Below the pieces are notes generated by a model, which had not been told where the DNA came from, searched no databases, and saw only the letters and a program-made list of their open reading frames with translations. A stretch of DNA of 64,000 bases from Aporrectodea caliginosa. Taxonomy: Eukaryota; Annelida; Clitellata; Crassiclitellata; Lumbricidae. Where the stretch lies: assembly GCA_020284085.1 (NCBI GenBank), contig JACEVL010001181.1, forward strand, positions 93,499-157,498, written 5' to 3'. This document shows, piece by piece, positions 33,602-41,529 of this stretch. How positions within the stretch are numbered: position 1 is the first letter of the stretch; every line of letters starts with the position of its first letter. Position numbers and translations under genes: made by a program.

Positions 33602-33602
33602 A
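29655..33602 (+). CDS. Hypothetical 1315-residue acidic 13-residue-repeat protein (may not be a gene)
   Basis: The frame starts MKQSKHTLMKKYKATNEEIE and consists of about 100 13-residue repeats ending EEIQHKAIKTH and stop. The first 39-bp unit is out of register with the rest and one early unit carries an extra codon. The protein would be very acidic, with Ile at positions 3, 8 and 12 of each unit, and no globular domain, signal peptide or membrane segment. Diverged units beyond the stop still read SDEExxDEAxK-like peptides. The equally long antisense frame and the amino-acid-changing variation argue for a non-coding satellite. Confidence 0.15.
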   Translation: MKQSKHTLMKKYKATNEEIEDEEAIKTHIDEEIEDESIKTHIDEEIEDESIKTHIDEEIEDEAIKTHIDEEIEDESIKTHIDEEIEDESIKTHIDEEIEDESIKTHIDEEIEDESIKTHIDEEIEDESIKTHIDEEIEDESIKTHIDEEIEDESIKTHIDEEIEDESIKTHIDEEIEDESIKTHIDEEIEDESIKTHIDEEIEDESIKTHIDEEIEDESIKTHIDEEIEDESIKTHIDEEIEDESIKTHIDEEIEDESIKTHIDEEIEDESIKTHIDEEIEDESIKTHIDEEIEDESIKTHIDEEIEDESIKTHIDEEIEDESIKTHIDEEIEDEAIKAHIDEEIEDEAIKAHIDEEIEDEAIKTHIDEEIEDESIKTHIDEEIEDEAIKAHIDEEIEDESIKTHIDEEIEDESIKTHTDEEIEDEAIKTHTDEEIEDESIKTHTDEEIEDEAIKAHIDEEIEDESIKTHIDEEIEDESIKTHTDEEIEDEAIKAHIDEEIEDEAIKTHIDEEIEDESIKTHIDEEIEDESIKTHIDEEIEDESIKAHIDEEIEDEAIKAHIDEEIEDEAIKAHIDEEIEDESIKTHIDEEIEDESIKTHIDEEIEDEAIKAHIDEEIEDEAIKAHIDEEIEDESIKTHIDEEIEDEAIKTHIDEEIEDEAIKAHIDEEIEDEAIKAHIDEEIEDEAIKAHIDEEIEDESIKTHIDEEIEDEAIKTHIDEEIEDESIKTHIDEEIEDEAIKAHIDEEIEDEAIKAHIDEEIEDESIKTHIDEEIEDEAIKAHIDEEIEDEAIKAHIDEEIEDESIKTHIDEEIEDESIKTHIDEEIEDEAIKAHIDEEIEDEAIKAHIDEEIEDESIKTHIDEEIEDEAIKTHIDEEIEDESIKTHIDEEIEDEAIKAHIDEEIEDEAIKAHIDEEIEDESIKTHIDEEIEDEAIKAHIDEEIEDEAIKAHIDEEIEDESIKTHIDEEIEDESIKTHIDEEIEDEAIKAHIDEEIEDEAIKAHIDEEIEDESIKTHIDEEIEDEAIKAHIDEEIEDEAIKAHIDEEIEDEAIKAHIDKEIEDESIKTHIDEEIEDEAIKAHIDEEIEDEAIKAHIDEEIEDESIKTHIDEEIEDESIKTHIDEEIEDESIKTHIDEEIEDESIKTHIDEEIEDESIKTHIDEEIEDEAIKAHIDEEIEDEAIKAHIDEEIEDEAIKTHIDEEIEDESIKTHIDEEIEDESIKTHIDEEIEDESIKTHIDEEIEDESIKTHIDEEIEDESIKTHIDEEIEDESIKTHIDEEIEDESIKTHTDEEIEDEAIKAHIDEEIQHKAIKTH
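31752..32687. repeat. Higher-order duplication inside the minisatellite (2 x 468 bp)
   Basis: Classifying units as S, B or C, the order S-C-S-B-B-S-B-B-S-S-B-B occurs at 31752-32219 and again at 32220-32687, exactly 12 units (468 bp) apart. This indicates a recent multi-unit duplication by unequal exchange. It is followed by S and then a mixed unit with GCA..GCACACATT, a B/S recombinant. Confidence 0.85.
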
Positions 33603-33825
33603 TGAAGAAATAGAAGATGATGCAATCAAAGCAGAGACATTGATGAAGAAATAAGCAATCAAACACACACTGATGAAGAAATAGAAGATAAGCAATCAAA
33701 ACACATATTGATGAAGAAATAAGCAATTAAAACACACATTGATGAAGAAATAGCAGATGAAGCGATCACAGCACACATTGATGACGAAATAAGCAATCAA
33801 AACACACACTGATGAAGAAATAGTG

Positions 33826-33948
33826 CTCAGATGGGTTGCTCTCGGGTTGCTCGCACTGGGAGCGCTTCTGAAAGGCTTTGCTGTGAGAAGCGCTTTATAA
33901 ATAGCCAAATACAATACAATACAATACAAAAATACAATACAATGAAGC
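33826..33948 (+). mobile_element. Retroelement 3' tail inserted in the decayed array
   Basis: A GC-richer stretch ends GCGCTTTATAAATAGCC followed by repeated AATAC. The GCGCTATATAAATGGCC-plus-short-tandem layout recurs at 25965-26075, the pattern of a LINE or SINE 3' end with microsatellite tail. It separates array units. Confidence 0.55.
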
Positions 33949-33965
33949 AATCAAAACACATATTG

Positions 33966-34047
33966 TATTTCTTCATCATGTGTGTTTTAATTGCTTATTT
34001 CTTCATTGAAGAAATAAGCAATTAAAACACACACTGATGAAGAAATA
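33966..34047. repeat. 40-bp inverted repeat (hairpin) made from array units
   Basis: The arm at 33966-34005 (TATTTCTTCATCATGTGTGT...) is the reverse complement of the arm starting at 34007, apart from one extra base. The spacer is a single base. It joins an inverted array unit head to head with a normal unit. Confidence 0.85.
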
Positions 34048-34225
34048 CAAGATATAGCACTGAAAGCAACCAGTGATGAAGAAACACAAGACAAAGCAAT
34101 AACATGCTCAAGCAGTGATAGAGAATTACAAGATGAAGCAATCAAACACAGATTGACGAAGAAATAGAAGACGCACTGATATCATGCAGTGATGAAGAAA
34201 TAGAAGACGAAGCACTGAAAGAGGG

Positions 34226-34486
34226 CTAACTGGAGACGATGGAACGGATGTTCCATTGTCTCAAGTGTCTTATAAGCAATCAGAAAAGCAGAGACCGATT
34301 GACAGTCTGCACTTCGTCTCTGGATCGGAACAGGCGCTAAGTGGATCGTCAGACATACAACGCAACAGATATGTCACGAACTCACAGTCACTGAACATTA
34401 GTACTTGTGACAAAAGACACACACCACCAGGCACACACACACACACATACACACATACTACACACACATACACACACTCACACTAG
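34226..34486 (+). pseudogene. Open frame directly after the array, possible decayed coding exon
   Basis: One base out of register with the last array unit, a frame runs LTGDDGTDVPLSQVSYKQSE then KQRPIDSLHFVSGSEQALSG and further Ser/Asn-rich sequence before entering the CA-repeat (THTHTYTH). The part before the CA repeat is not repetitive and looks like disordered protein. No start codon or splice site defines it. Could be chance. Confidence 0.2.
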
Positions 34487-34749
34487 CCAAACACATGCCA
34501 ACACTCCCTACCTCATCCACCCACACATATACACACACATGCACATACATGCCCACAAATACCCTAAAACCCATTTGCCTACACACAAACACACCCTAAC
34601 CCAACACGTGCACACACCCACACACACCCTAACTCACCCACTAATATATACACACACCCACACATACCCTAACCCATTCACTTACACACAAACAGACCTT
34701 AACCCAACTGGGGACTCCGAAATGTATTAAGGCCTCCGTGACCCAACAC
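34430..34749. repeat. CA-rich tract, left half
   Basis: Degenerate ACACAC sequence interspersed with CCCTAA and CCCAC words. It continues at 35341-35535 on the other side of the hAT element at 34758, so it was one tract before the insertion. Long ORFs in it are artefacts. Confidence 0.9.
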
Positions 34750-34757
34750 ATGCACAC

Positions 34758-35332
34758 TAGAGAGTGACATGGGGAGACAATCTCGTCCCCATCCCCACCC
34801 CGCACCAAGTTAGTCGTCCCCATCCCCACCCCATCCCCGCAGGGTTTGTCCCCATCCCCGCCCCATCCCCGCAGGTTTGCTCCCCATCCCCACCCCATCC
34901 CCGCAGGTTTGCTCCCCATCCCCACCCCATCCCCGCAGGACGACATCACATTCCCCGCAAAAGATTACACAAATTCAAATTAAAAAATAAAAGTTTTTAG
35001 CTTACAAAACTATTTGTATTGTTGACTGCATTAGTCTGTTATTATCTTATGGGCAGTTTGCATTAACCAAGTCCTGACTATTTCTGACTAGTAGGCTTCA
35101 GAAACTAATAAACTCTCCTTATCAGTTCTCAAGTTCTCAACATCACCCGGGTTTATTGCCGGCTCATTCCCCATTACCGCGGTATTACCGCGAGAGTAAA
35201 CCCCATTACCGCGGTATTGCCGCAATTTTGTCCCCATTACCGCGGTATTACCGCAATTGTTGTCCCCATTACCGCGGGATTTACCGCGATTACCGCGGTT
35301 TCCCGCGGGGAAATTCCCCATGTCACTCTCTA
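34758..35332. mobile_element. hAT-type non-autonomous element, 575 bp
   Basis: 18-bp perfect terminal inverted repeats, TAGAGAGTGACATGGGGA at 34758-34775 and its complement at 35315-35332, are flanked by a perfect 8-bp duplication ATGCACAC (34750-34757, 35333-35340). The interior is two tandem blocks: CCCCATCCCCGCAGG-type units on the left, and CCATTACCGCGGTATT units on the right separated by AT-rich sequence. No transposase. The TAGAG terminus fits hAT YARNG. Confidence 0.92.
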
Positions 35333-35340
35333 ATGCACAC

Positions 35341-35535
35341 ACACACACCCAAACACCACCTAAGTCACTCACCCATACACACATCTACACATACACCCCC
35401 TAAGTCATCCACCCATGCATATTCACATCCACCTAAATCACCCACCCATACTTGCACACACCCATACACACACACCCTAAGTCACCCACCCACCCACACA
35501 CACAGACGGGCGCATACACACACAAACACACAGTT
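35341..35535. repeat. CA-rich tract, right half
   Basis: Continuation of the CA/CCCTAA-rich tract interrupted by the hAT element. It ends just before the candidate terminal exon acceptor at 35541-35551. Confidence 0.85.
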
Positions 35536-35551
35536 AATGGGCTTCTTCCAG

Positions 35552-35669
35552 GTACACGGCGGCGACGACGTTCAGGCGACTGATTGTTTTCAAGGAAAGC
35601 CATGATGAAATAGAGGAGCTTTATGACGACGCAAAGCCTTTACTGTCATCTCGTGACAATAAGCCTTAA
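35552..35669 (+). CDS. Candidate 3'-terminal coding exon, unknown protein
   Basis: A pyrimidine-rich acceptor (GGGCTTCTTCCAG, ending 35551) precedes an exon with one split-codon base and then 38 codons to TAA at 35667. The peptide ends RRLIVFKESHDEIEELYDDA followed by KPLLSSRDNKP. It is charged, with amphipathic spacing (EIEELYDDAKPLL), and unlike the surrounding CA-rich repeats and AAC-rich 3' sequence. The incoming intron must be phase 2. No canonical AATAAA was seen close downstream. The upstream partner exon was not identified, and I do not recognise the family. It could still be a chance open stretch. Confidence 0.35.
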
Positions 35670-35865
35670 TAACAACAACATGACCACGAAAACAACAACA
35701 CCCGCACAAACACACCAACAGAAAAACAACAACAACATAAACTGCAGACAGGAACAACAACAGAGATAACAACGGTTCCACAGGAACCGCTACAGAATAA
35801 CAACAGCAGAAATGCAACAACCACATTAACAAGTAATTACAAGTAATAACAAGTATTACAATGAG

Positions 35866-36545
35866 ACTACCGGTAACAAGTAATCAAAAGTAATAAACCA
35901 AAATAACAAGTAATCATAATAGAACCAAAATAACAAGTAATCATAATAGAACCAAAATAACAAGTAATCATAATAGAACCAAAATAACAAGTAATCATAA
36001 TAGAACCAAAATAACAAGTAATCAAAATAGAACCAAAATAACAAGTAATCACAATAGAACCAAAATAACAAGTAATCATAATAGAACCAAAATAACAAGT
36101 AATCATAATAGAACCAAAATAACAAGTAATCATAATAGAACCAAAATAACAAGTAATCATAATAGAACCAAAATAACAAGTAATCATAATAGAACCAAAA
36201 TAACAAGTAATCATAATAGAACCAAAATAACAAGTAATCACATAGAACCAAAATAACAAGTAATCATAATAGAACCAAAATAACAAGTAATCAAAATAAA
36301 ACCAAAATAACAAGTAATCATAATAGAACCAAAATAACAAGTAATCATAATAGAACCAAAATAACAAGTAATCATAATAGAACCAAAATAACAAGTAATC
36401 ATAATAGAACCAAAATAACAAGTAATCACAAGCAGAACCAAAATAACAAGTAATCATAATAGAACCAAAATAACAAGTAATCAAAATAAAACCAAAATAA
36501 CAAGTAATCAAAATAAAACCAAAATAACAAGTAATCACAAGAAAT
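35866..36545. repeat. 27-bp minisatellite, about 24 copies
   Basis: Unit AACAAGTAATCATAATAGAA plus CCAAAAT, repeated nearly perfectly. Variants include AATCAAAATAGAACC, AATCACAATAGAACC, a shortened AATCACATAGAACC and AATCACAAGCAGAACC. Reverse-strand frames (LLFWFYYDY repeats) stay open because 27 is a multiple of 3. The 45 bp at the left edge are irregular. Confidence 0.95.
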
Positions 36546-36914
36546 AACAACAACTGTTTGTCACTAAGCCAAAAGCAGTTGTGGTAACGACATACAAAAT
36601 ACTGAGAACAGCATTACAACAGCAACAAAGAGAGGGCAACAGAATGAATGTTCACTGAAAGGCTGATTTATCATAAAACCAAACCACAGTTATGTACCGG
36701 GGTATAAATGTCTGGTATGTACGTATGTACCTGGACTTTGTAAAGCATATTTTACGAACCCCTCAAAGCTCTTTCAAAGAAATTAACAATAGATGAGATG
36801 AGAAGAAAACCTAGCAAAACTAGTAACAACTAAGGGTAGAAGTCAGTTGAGCATAGACCCACCAAATGACAAAGACTGATCAAAATGGGTCGGCAAATGG
36901 CAACCGAAGGCTAT

Positions 36915-37125
36915 ACTGTGATTTTAATCGTAAATCGTTATCGTAATATGCATCTATGTAATTGTAATAATAATATGGGTCTATGTAATTGTGATATGCA
37001 GCTAAGTAAAAGCAATCGTAATCGTAATATGAGTTTATGTAATCGTAATATGCATGTATGTAATTGTAATCATAATCGTAATACAAGTCTATGAAATTGT
37101 AATCGTAATATGCATCTATGTGCAT
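36915..37125. repeat. Degenerate tandem repeat of ATCGTAATATGCATCTATGTA
   Basis: Variants of TCGTAATATGCATCTATGT (15-36 bp spacing) recur about seven times, changing among GTAATTGTAATA, GGGTCTATG and GCAGCTAAG. No gene seen. Confidence 0.8.
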
Positions 37126-37495
37126 ATTGATTAGACCTGTTCCATTGAGATGCTCAGCAAATCAGCCGATATATGGATACTTTACATTTTACTCAAGCAC
37201 CTGTAATGTTCTTTTGGTTTGCTAATTGCCAGATTCCCCTGCAACTGTTGAGAGGTTCCCGAATCAATGTCCCACCGATGAAACACTGAAACCTCCTGGT
37301 CACACTCTTTGATGCAATTATTTTAAATTGTACTTGTAAAATGCACACCTTACATGGTGCCTCTCCCGTGAAAACTTTGCAGAAGGGCTTTTGATGTAAC
37401 AACACAAACCATCATCAGACAGAATGGTCTTCAATTACTGGCAACATAGAGACAGAAAAAGGATAAGGAGCTCTTGTTATAGGTTGCAGCAATCT
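37126..37495. other. No gene recognised
   Basis: Mixed-composition sequence. A minus-strand frame of 70 codons (37193-37405) includes KPFCKVFTGEAPCKV but has no convincing splice sites or family. Confidence 0.4.
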
Positions 37496-37496
37496 A

Positions 37497-37840
37497 TTCA
37501 CAAAAATTAATTGGGCAGTGTAGTCAAATGCGCCTATTCACATCAGTTAATGGGACATTGTAGTCTGTGACAATTTACATAAATAAATGGGACAGTGTAG
37601 CCAAATGCTCCTATCCCCTTCAATTAATGCTCTTATCCCCTTCAATTAATGGGAGAGTAATTACCAACTTCTATTGTGCCGGTGTCTAATACACAAGGCA
37701 TCAACCGATGGCACAGAGTGTATTCAAATTCGTATCAATTAATGGGACAGTTTAGTCAGTGACTATTCTCATAAATTAATGGGGCAGTGTAGACAAATGT
37801 GCCTATTCACATGAATCAACATGACAGTGTAGCCAAAAGT
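37497..37840. repeat. Degenerate 40-46 bp tandem repeat (AATTAATGGGACAGTGTAG), with an embedded retroelement fragment
   Basis: AATTAATGGGACAGTGTAG recurs about eight times with CAAATGCTCCTATTC between copies. The same unit occurs at 43500-43625. Around 37660-37720 lies ACTTCTATTGTGCCGGTGTC...CAACCGATGGCACA, a fragment also seen at 6640-6690 and 55800-55845. Confidence 0.75.
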
Positions 37841-37918
37841 GCTTATGCCTATAGTGAATAAATCTCCCTCCTCATGCATATCTATTTTGGAGCATCCCCT
37901 CATATATGAGCATTTCAT

Positions 37919-38150
37919 GGGCACGGTGGTGTAGGGGTATGTTCGGTGCCTTGCAGCCGGAGGGTTGCGGTTTCGAATCCACCTCAAGCCGCCGCACGTA
38001 GGGACCCTGGGCAAGTCCTTCACTCGCAATTGCTCATGCGCTTTGGCATGAAACTCCGATTCAGTGTCCGCGTTGTAGTCGGGAGCGCCTCTGAGTAGAA
38101 ATCTTGAAGGGGCGCTATATAAATATCTTAAATGAATGAATGAATGAAAT
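37919..38150 (+). mobile_element. tRNA-derived SINE, family A, near full length
   Basis: Box A TGGTGTAGGGG, box B GGTTTCGAATCC, then CCCTGGGCAAGTCCTTCACT, GATTCAGTGTCCGCGTTGTA, GCGCCTCTGAGTAGAAATCT and GGGGCGCTATATAAAT, ending in AATG repeats. tRNA-related head, unrelated body and a LINE-like 3' end. Confidence 0.88.
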
Positions 38151-38152
38151 GA

Positions 38153-38470
38153 ATGACATCCATGGTTGTGCCATGTTCTGCTTCAGATTCTAGAAGACTC
38201 AGATCGGCCATGCAAGGAGACTTTACCGTTCTTTGCACCAAGAGGAAGTTTGGAAATCGTGCTTTTGCTGTCTCAGGACCCAAAGAATGGAACAGTCTCC
38301 CAGAACTTTACAATCCATCAATGTTCATCTGCTACTCAATTCAAATCAAAATTAAAAACTTATCTATTCTCATTGCACTATGGCTCACAACACAGCGCAA
38401 CGTGCTCTCGTGCAAGACTTTGTCTTGTTAAAGCGTGCTATAAATTTCTAATTGTATTGTATTGTATAAA
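38153..38470 (+). pseudogene. LINE RT C-terminal remnant with frameshift
   Basis: Frame 1 reads KFGNRAFAVSGPKEWNSLPE, the RxFxxxGPxxWNSLP motif. Near 38320 the frame shifts and continues SATQFKSKLKTYLFSLHYGS. It ends GCGTGCTATAAATTTCTAAT + TGTATTGTATTGTAT, a LINE 3' end with a TATTG tail. It abuts the SINE at 37919-38150. Confidence 0.75.
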
Positions 38471-38835
38471 TGGGGCAGAGGTATACAAATGTGTCAATCC
38501 CTATAAATGCATAGAAGAATACCTCCAAATGATCTTTAAGGCGCTTTTTCTGTAATAAAAACCATTGCAGACTCTGTGTCATCATCTCTGCAAATTTGTT
38601 TGAACAGGTGTCAATATCACTAAGCTGCATAATTTGGTACAAACACTGAGCTTACAAGCGGATTACAAATCCAGTGAATGGGGGCCTCATGTCCACGATC
38701 GCGGGATTCATCCATTGCCCACTCAAGAGCCCAACTCAAGGGAAACAAGTCCCTCTCCTACATGCACAGTGGTGCATAAGAGATGGATATTAATGCAGAC
38801 AGGTGCAACTGAATGAGACAAAGAAATGAACTTAC

Positions 38836-38994
38836 GTTTTGAGGCTCAGTGTGAATCGACAGAAGGCTGTTGTGATATTGGTCAACCATCTCAAGCACCG
38901 TCATTTCATCCGGTCTTAGGATGTGTTGATCAGCTGCTCCGTCAAACACATCGTCAACCTCATAGACCATTGCAGACTCTTCTTCGTTCATTTT
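38836..38994 (-). CDS. Isolated minus-strand first coding exon, unknown protein
   Basis: Read on the minus strand, an acceptor (GATTTCAG) is followed by AAA and ATG at 38991. It then runs 52 open codons to a strong donor GTAAGTTC starting at 38835, ending in phase 0. The peptide begins MNEEESAMVYEVDDVFDGAA and contains LRPDEMTVLEMVDQYHNSLL. It is acidic with a helix-like second half. Splice signals at both ends, good codon balance and lack of repeats make this one of the few convincing exons here. An acceptor before the ATG implies a 5' untranslated exon at higher coordinates. The following exon at lower coordinates was not found, and I do not recognise the family. Confidence 0.6.
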
Positions 38995-39013
38995 CTGAAA
39001 TCATCAACAGATT

Positions 39014-39145
39014 AAGTAAGTAAGTAAGTATATTCTTTATTAACCAATTGCTAATCGCACTTTGGTGTACAGACATCTTATAACCTCAGTTAAGTAGTAT
39101 ATAGCATCCTGCCAATAAACGTTTTTCACATCAAGTAAGTTAATA
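39014..39145 (-). mobile_element. Retroelement fragment with (GTAA)n end
   Basis: TAAGTAAGTAAGTATATTCT + TTATTAACCAATTGCTAATC; same end as 5221 and 58386. It starts 20 bp from the acceptor of the minus-strand exon. Confidence 0.55.
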
Positions 39146-39296
39146 AGTAAGTGAGAATACCCCTTAATAAATAAATTAATTACTGATTAATTAATCAGTT
39201 GACCAGTCAATCATTTGTCAGCCAATCGGTCTCTAAGTAAGTTTTAAAAGCATCTGAATTAAAATATTATCAATAATAATCTGATACGCCCAACAC

Positions 39297-39440
39297 AGAA
39301 ACTTTACTGTGGTTGGCCCAACTTTCTGGAATAGGTTGCCTAGTACCCTACAACATAAGCTCCTTGGTCTCTGTAAATCTGCTACACAAGTGCTTTAAAG
39401 CCATTCTGCTCAATCCTGGTTTTCCATCATTAGATCTGGA
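39297..39440 (+). pseudogene. LINE RT C-terminal fragment
   Basis: GTTGGCCCAACTTTCTGGAA + TAGGTTGCCTAGTACC encodes VGPTFWNRLPST; CTACACAAGTGCTTTAAAGC follows as the xxFKxxL tail. Confidence 0.5.
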
Positions 39441-39769
39441 GCATCTCTGATGATTATTATATCTCTTTATTAAAATTACAGTTCATAATAAATGGCCATT
39501 GTTGTCAAGCCCTTAATGTATTTATGGAGATGGCTACCCTCACGAAATCACACAAAACAAAATGTTTGGCCATTGTGCAACTCATTAGTGCTTTCTTATT
39601 ACATGGAAATTTCCCAAACTGGATAAACAACAGTCTGTATAAGACAACAGAAGAATTCCAAACCAGGGATCATTATTAATTAATTATTCTGCATTTATTA
39701 AGCACCACAAACTAATGACCAAAGAATCTATTGTTGGCACTGAGCAATTGTAAGTGAAGGACTGAGTGA

Positions 39770-40112
39770 CTGTGAGTGAGTGAGCATGAGTGAATGAGTG
39801 AGCATGAGTGAGTGTTAATGAGACATGAGTGACTGTGAGTGAGTGAGCATGAGTGAGTGAGTGAGCATGAGTGACTGAGTGAGTGAGTGAGCATGAGATG
39901 AGTGAGTGAGCATGAGTGAGTGTCAATGGGTCATGAGTGAGCATAAGTGAGCAATGAGCATGAGTGAGTGAGCATGAGTGAGCGAGTTAGTGAGTGAGTT
40001 AGTGTGTTAGTGAGCAATGGGTATCACTGAGCATAAGTGAGCAATGAGTGAGTGAGTGAGTGAGCGAGTTATTGAGTGACCAGTGAGTGAGTGAGTGAGT
40101 GAGTGAGTGTCT
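39770..40112. repeat. GAGTGAGCATGAGTGA low-complexity repeat
   Basis: Imperfect GAGTGAGCAT and GAGTGAGTGA words with a looser ~40-60-bp period. Frames are artefacts. Confidence 0.9.
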
Positions 40113-40737
40113 CCCATATACAGGACAGTCTGAACCGGTGCAAATTAGTCTTCCATTTCTTACTAATTGCATCCTAATTCCAACTCAAAAACATGGCATT
40201 ACCTACAAACTCAGACGGAAAGATAGAGCAACGTAATCCATCATTTACTCCAAGACTTCATTTGCGCCAGTGCACGCAAGACAAGCGCAGACAGAACAGC
40301 AATATTTCATGGCTTCAGAACAATACAAGTTCTTATATATATATATCGAGACTTTTACAGAGAAGCTTTTAAGAAGCTCTCAAAAGCCCTGTGAACACAG
40401 CTGTCTATGGGATTTAAATAGCTGCGTCTCCACTTACAATGAGAGTTTCACTATAGGGAAAAATGAAAAAGCCAAAGACATCTGATACTCTTGGATTTGA
40501 AGCCAGGACAAGGGTACAACTGCAGTGCAAATCACTGCATGCCAACTCATCATGACAGACACATAACACACATAGTATTCAGTCTTAGAGAGCATGTAGC
40601 TAAACACACAATGTGTATGATATGAGTCAATGCTTGAAAAGCAATACAGGTGGTGCAATGGATCCATGTGACTTCCAGATACATTGCAATAACTCTGTTA
40701 ATCCATCCAAAGGACTTTTTGAACCACTACCAATACA
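40113..40737. other. No gene recognised
   Basis: Short frames at 40270-40485 (+) and 40434-40667 (-) have no support. Confidence 0.4.
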
Positions 40738-40997
40738 AGTATAGGATAACACTCTTGCTTGAAGTTTTCACGGACCCTGTTCGATTCCCATAAGGCCCTC
40801 TGGGTTTAGCTCATCATGCCTTCATTCCCTAGGTGGGAGCAAAAGTACAATGAGCTTGCGCCTTGCAACTTTATTGATTTATGTCTTCTGTAATTTGTGT
40901 TCTTGTGAATTGTTTAATCGTCATAACATGTATATGTACAGCGCAGTGCGTTTGTCAAGCGCTTTATTAAAGAATAAATATTATTATTATTATCAAG
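40738..40997 (+). mobile_element. tRNA-derived SINE, family C copy 1
   Basis: ATAGGATAACACTCTTGCTT (box-A region) and CCTGTTCGATTCCC (box B), then CTTGCGCCTTGCAACTTTAT, GTACAGCGCAGTGCGTTTGT and CGCTTTATTAAAGAATAAAT + ATTATTATT tail. Matches 58973-59238. Confidence 0.8.
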
Positions 40998-41224
40998 GTA
41001 GCAAAGTAGTTCAAATGTGGACCCGAATTCACAATTGCAATCATTGACAATAGTACATGTATACAATCCATTATGTAGCATTAGATTGTGAGTGAGTGAG
41101 CAAATGCAACTCTATTGTTACCGGTATAACTCAGGTGGTAATTATTTATTAATACTGTATCAATACATAATTTTTCAGTTAAGGCAACAATGCCAATAAT
41201 ACCAGTAATTTTCTAACACAATGT

Positions 41225-41490
41225 GACTGTTAGTATGAGAGTGAGTTAGAGAGTGAGTGAGTACACAAGTGGGTAAGTAAGTCAGCAAGTGAGCAAGTTA
41301 ACAAGTAAGTGAGTGAGAGAGCAATTATGTGAGTGAGTGTGTGTGTGGGTGTCTGTTTTTGTTTGTGTGCATGTGTGTGTGTGTGTTTGTATGTGTGTGC
41401 GTGCGTGCATGCGTGCGAGACAGTCAGTCACTGGTTCAGTCCTCCCTTCATCCCTCTTCTTCCCTTTCTCCCTCCCTCCCTCCCTCAATA
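41225..41490. repeat. GAGT, GT and CTCC low-complexity tract
   Basis: GTGAGTGAGT, GTGTGTGTGT and CCCTCCCTCCCTCC in succession. Confidence 0.85.
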
Positions 41491-41529
41491 TCAATGAACA
41501 CCTGTTGAGGAAATAAAGCATTGGGTGGT

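Larger units (their letters stand above)
33602..34232. repeat. Decayed right margin of the 39-bp array
   Basis: Units become shortened, frameshifted and diverged: several read GAAGAAATAAGCAATCAAA with codons missing. Beyond an inserted retroelement tail, older units read as ALKATSDEETQDKAITCSSS, DRELQDEAIK, EEIEDALISCSDEEIEDEAL and stop at about 34227. Hydrophobic and acidic positions are partly kept despite divergence (ATC to CTG, GAT to GAC). Either the array came from an older coding repeat or this is chance in a purine-rich sequence. Confidence 0.8.

Noticed and set aside
29624..33625. 1333-codon minus-strand ORF with SSSISSSMCVLID repeats
   Set aside because: Mirror of the 39-bp satellite. 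The unit is divisible by 3 and lacks stops in that frame; no promoter, splice site or domain.
35856..36553. Minus-strand LLFWFYYDY repeat proteins
   Set aside because: Shadow of the 27-bp minisatellite.
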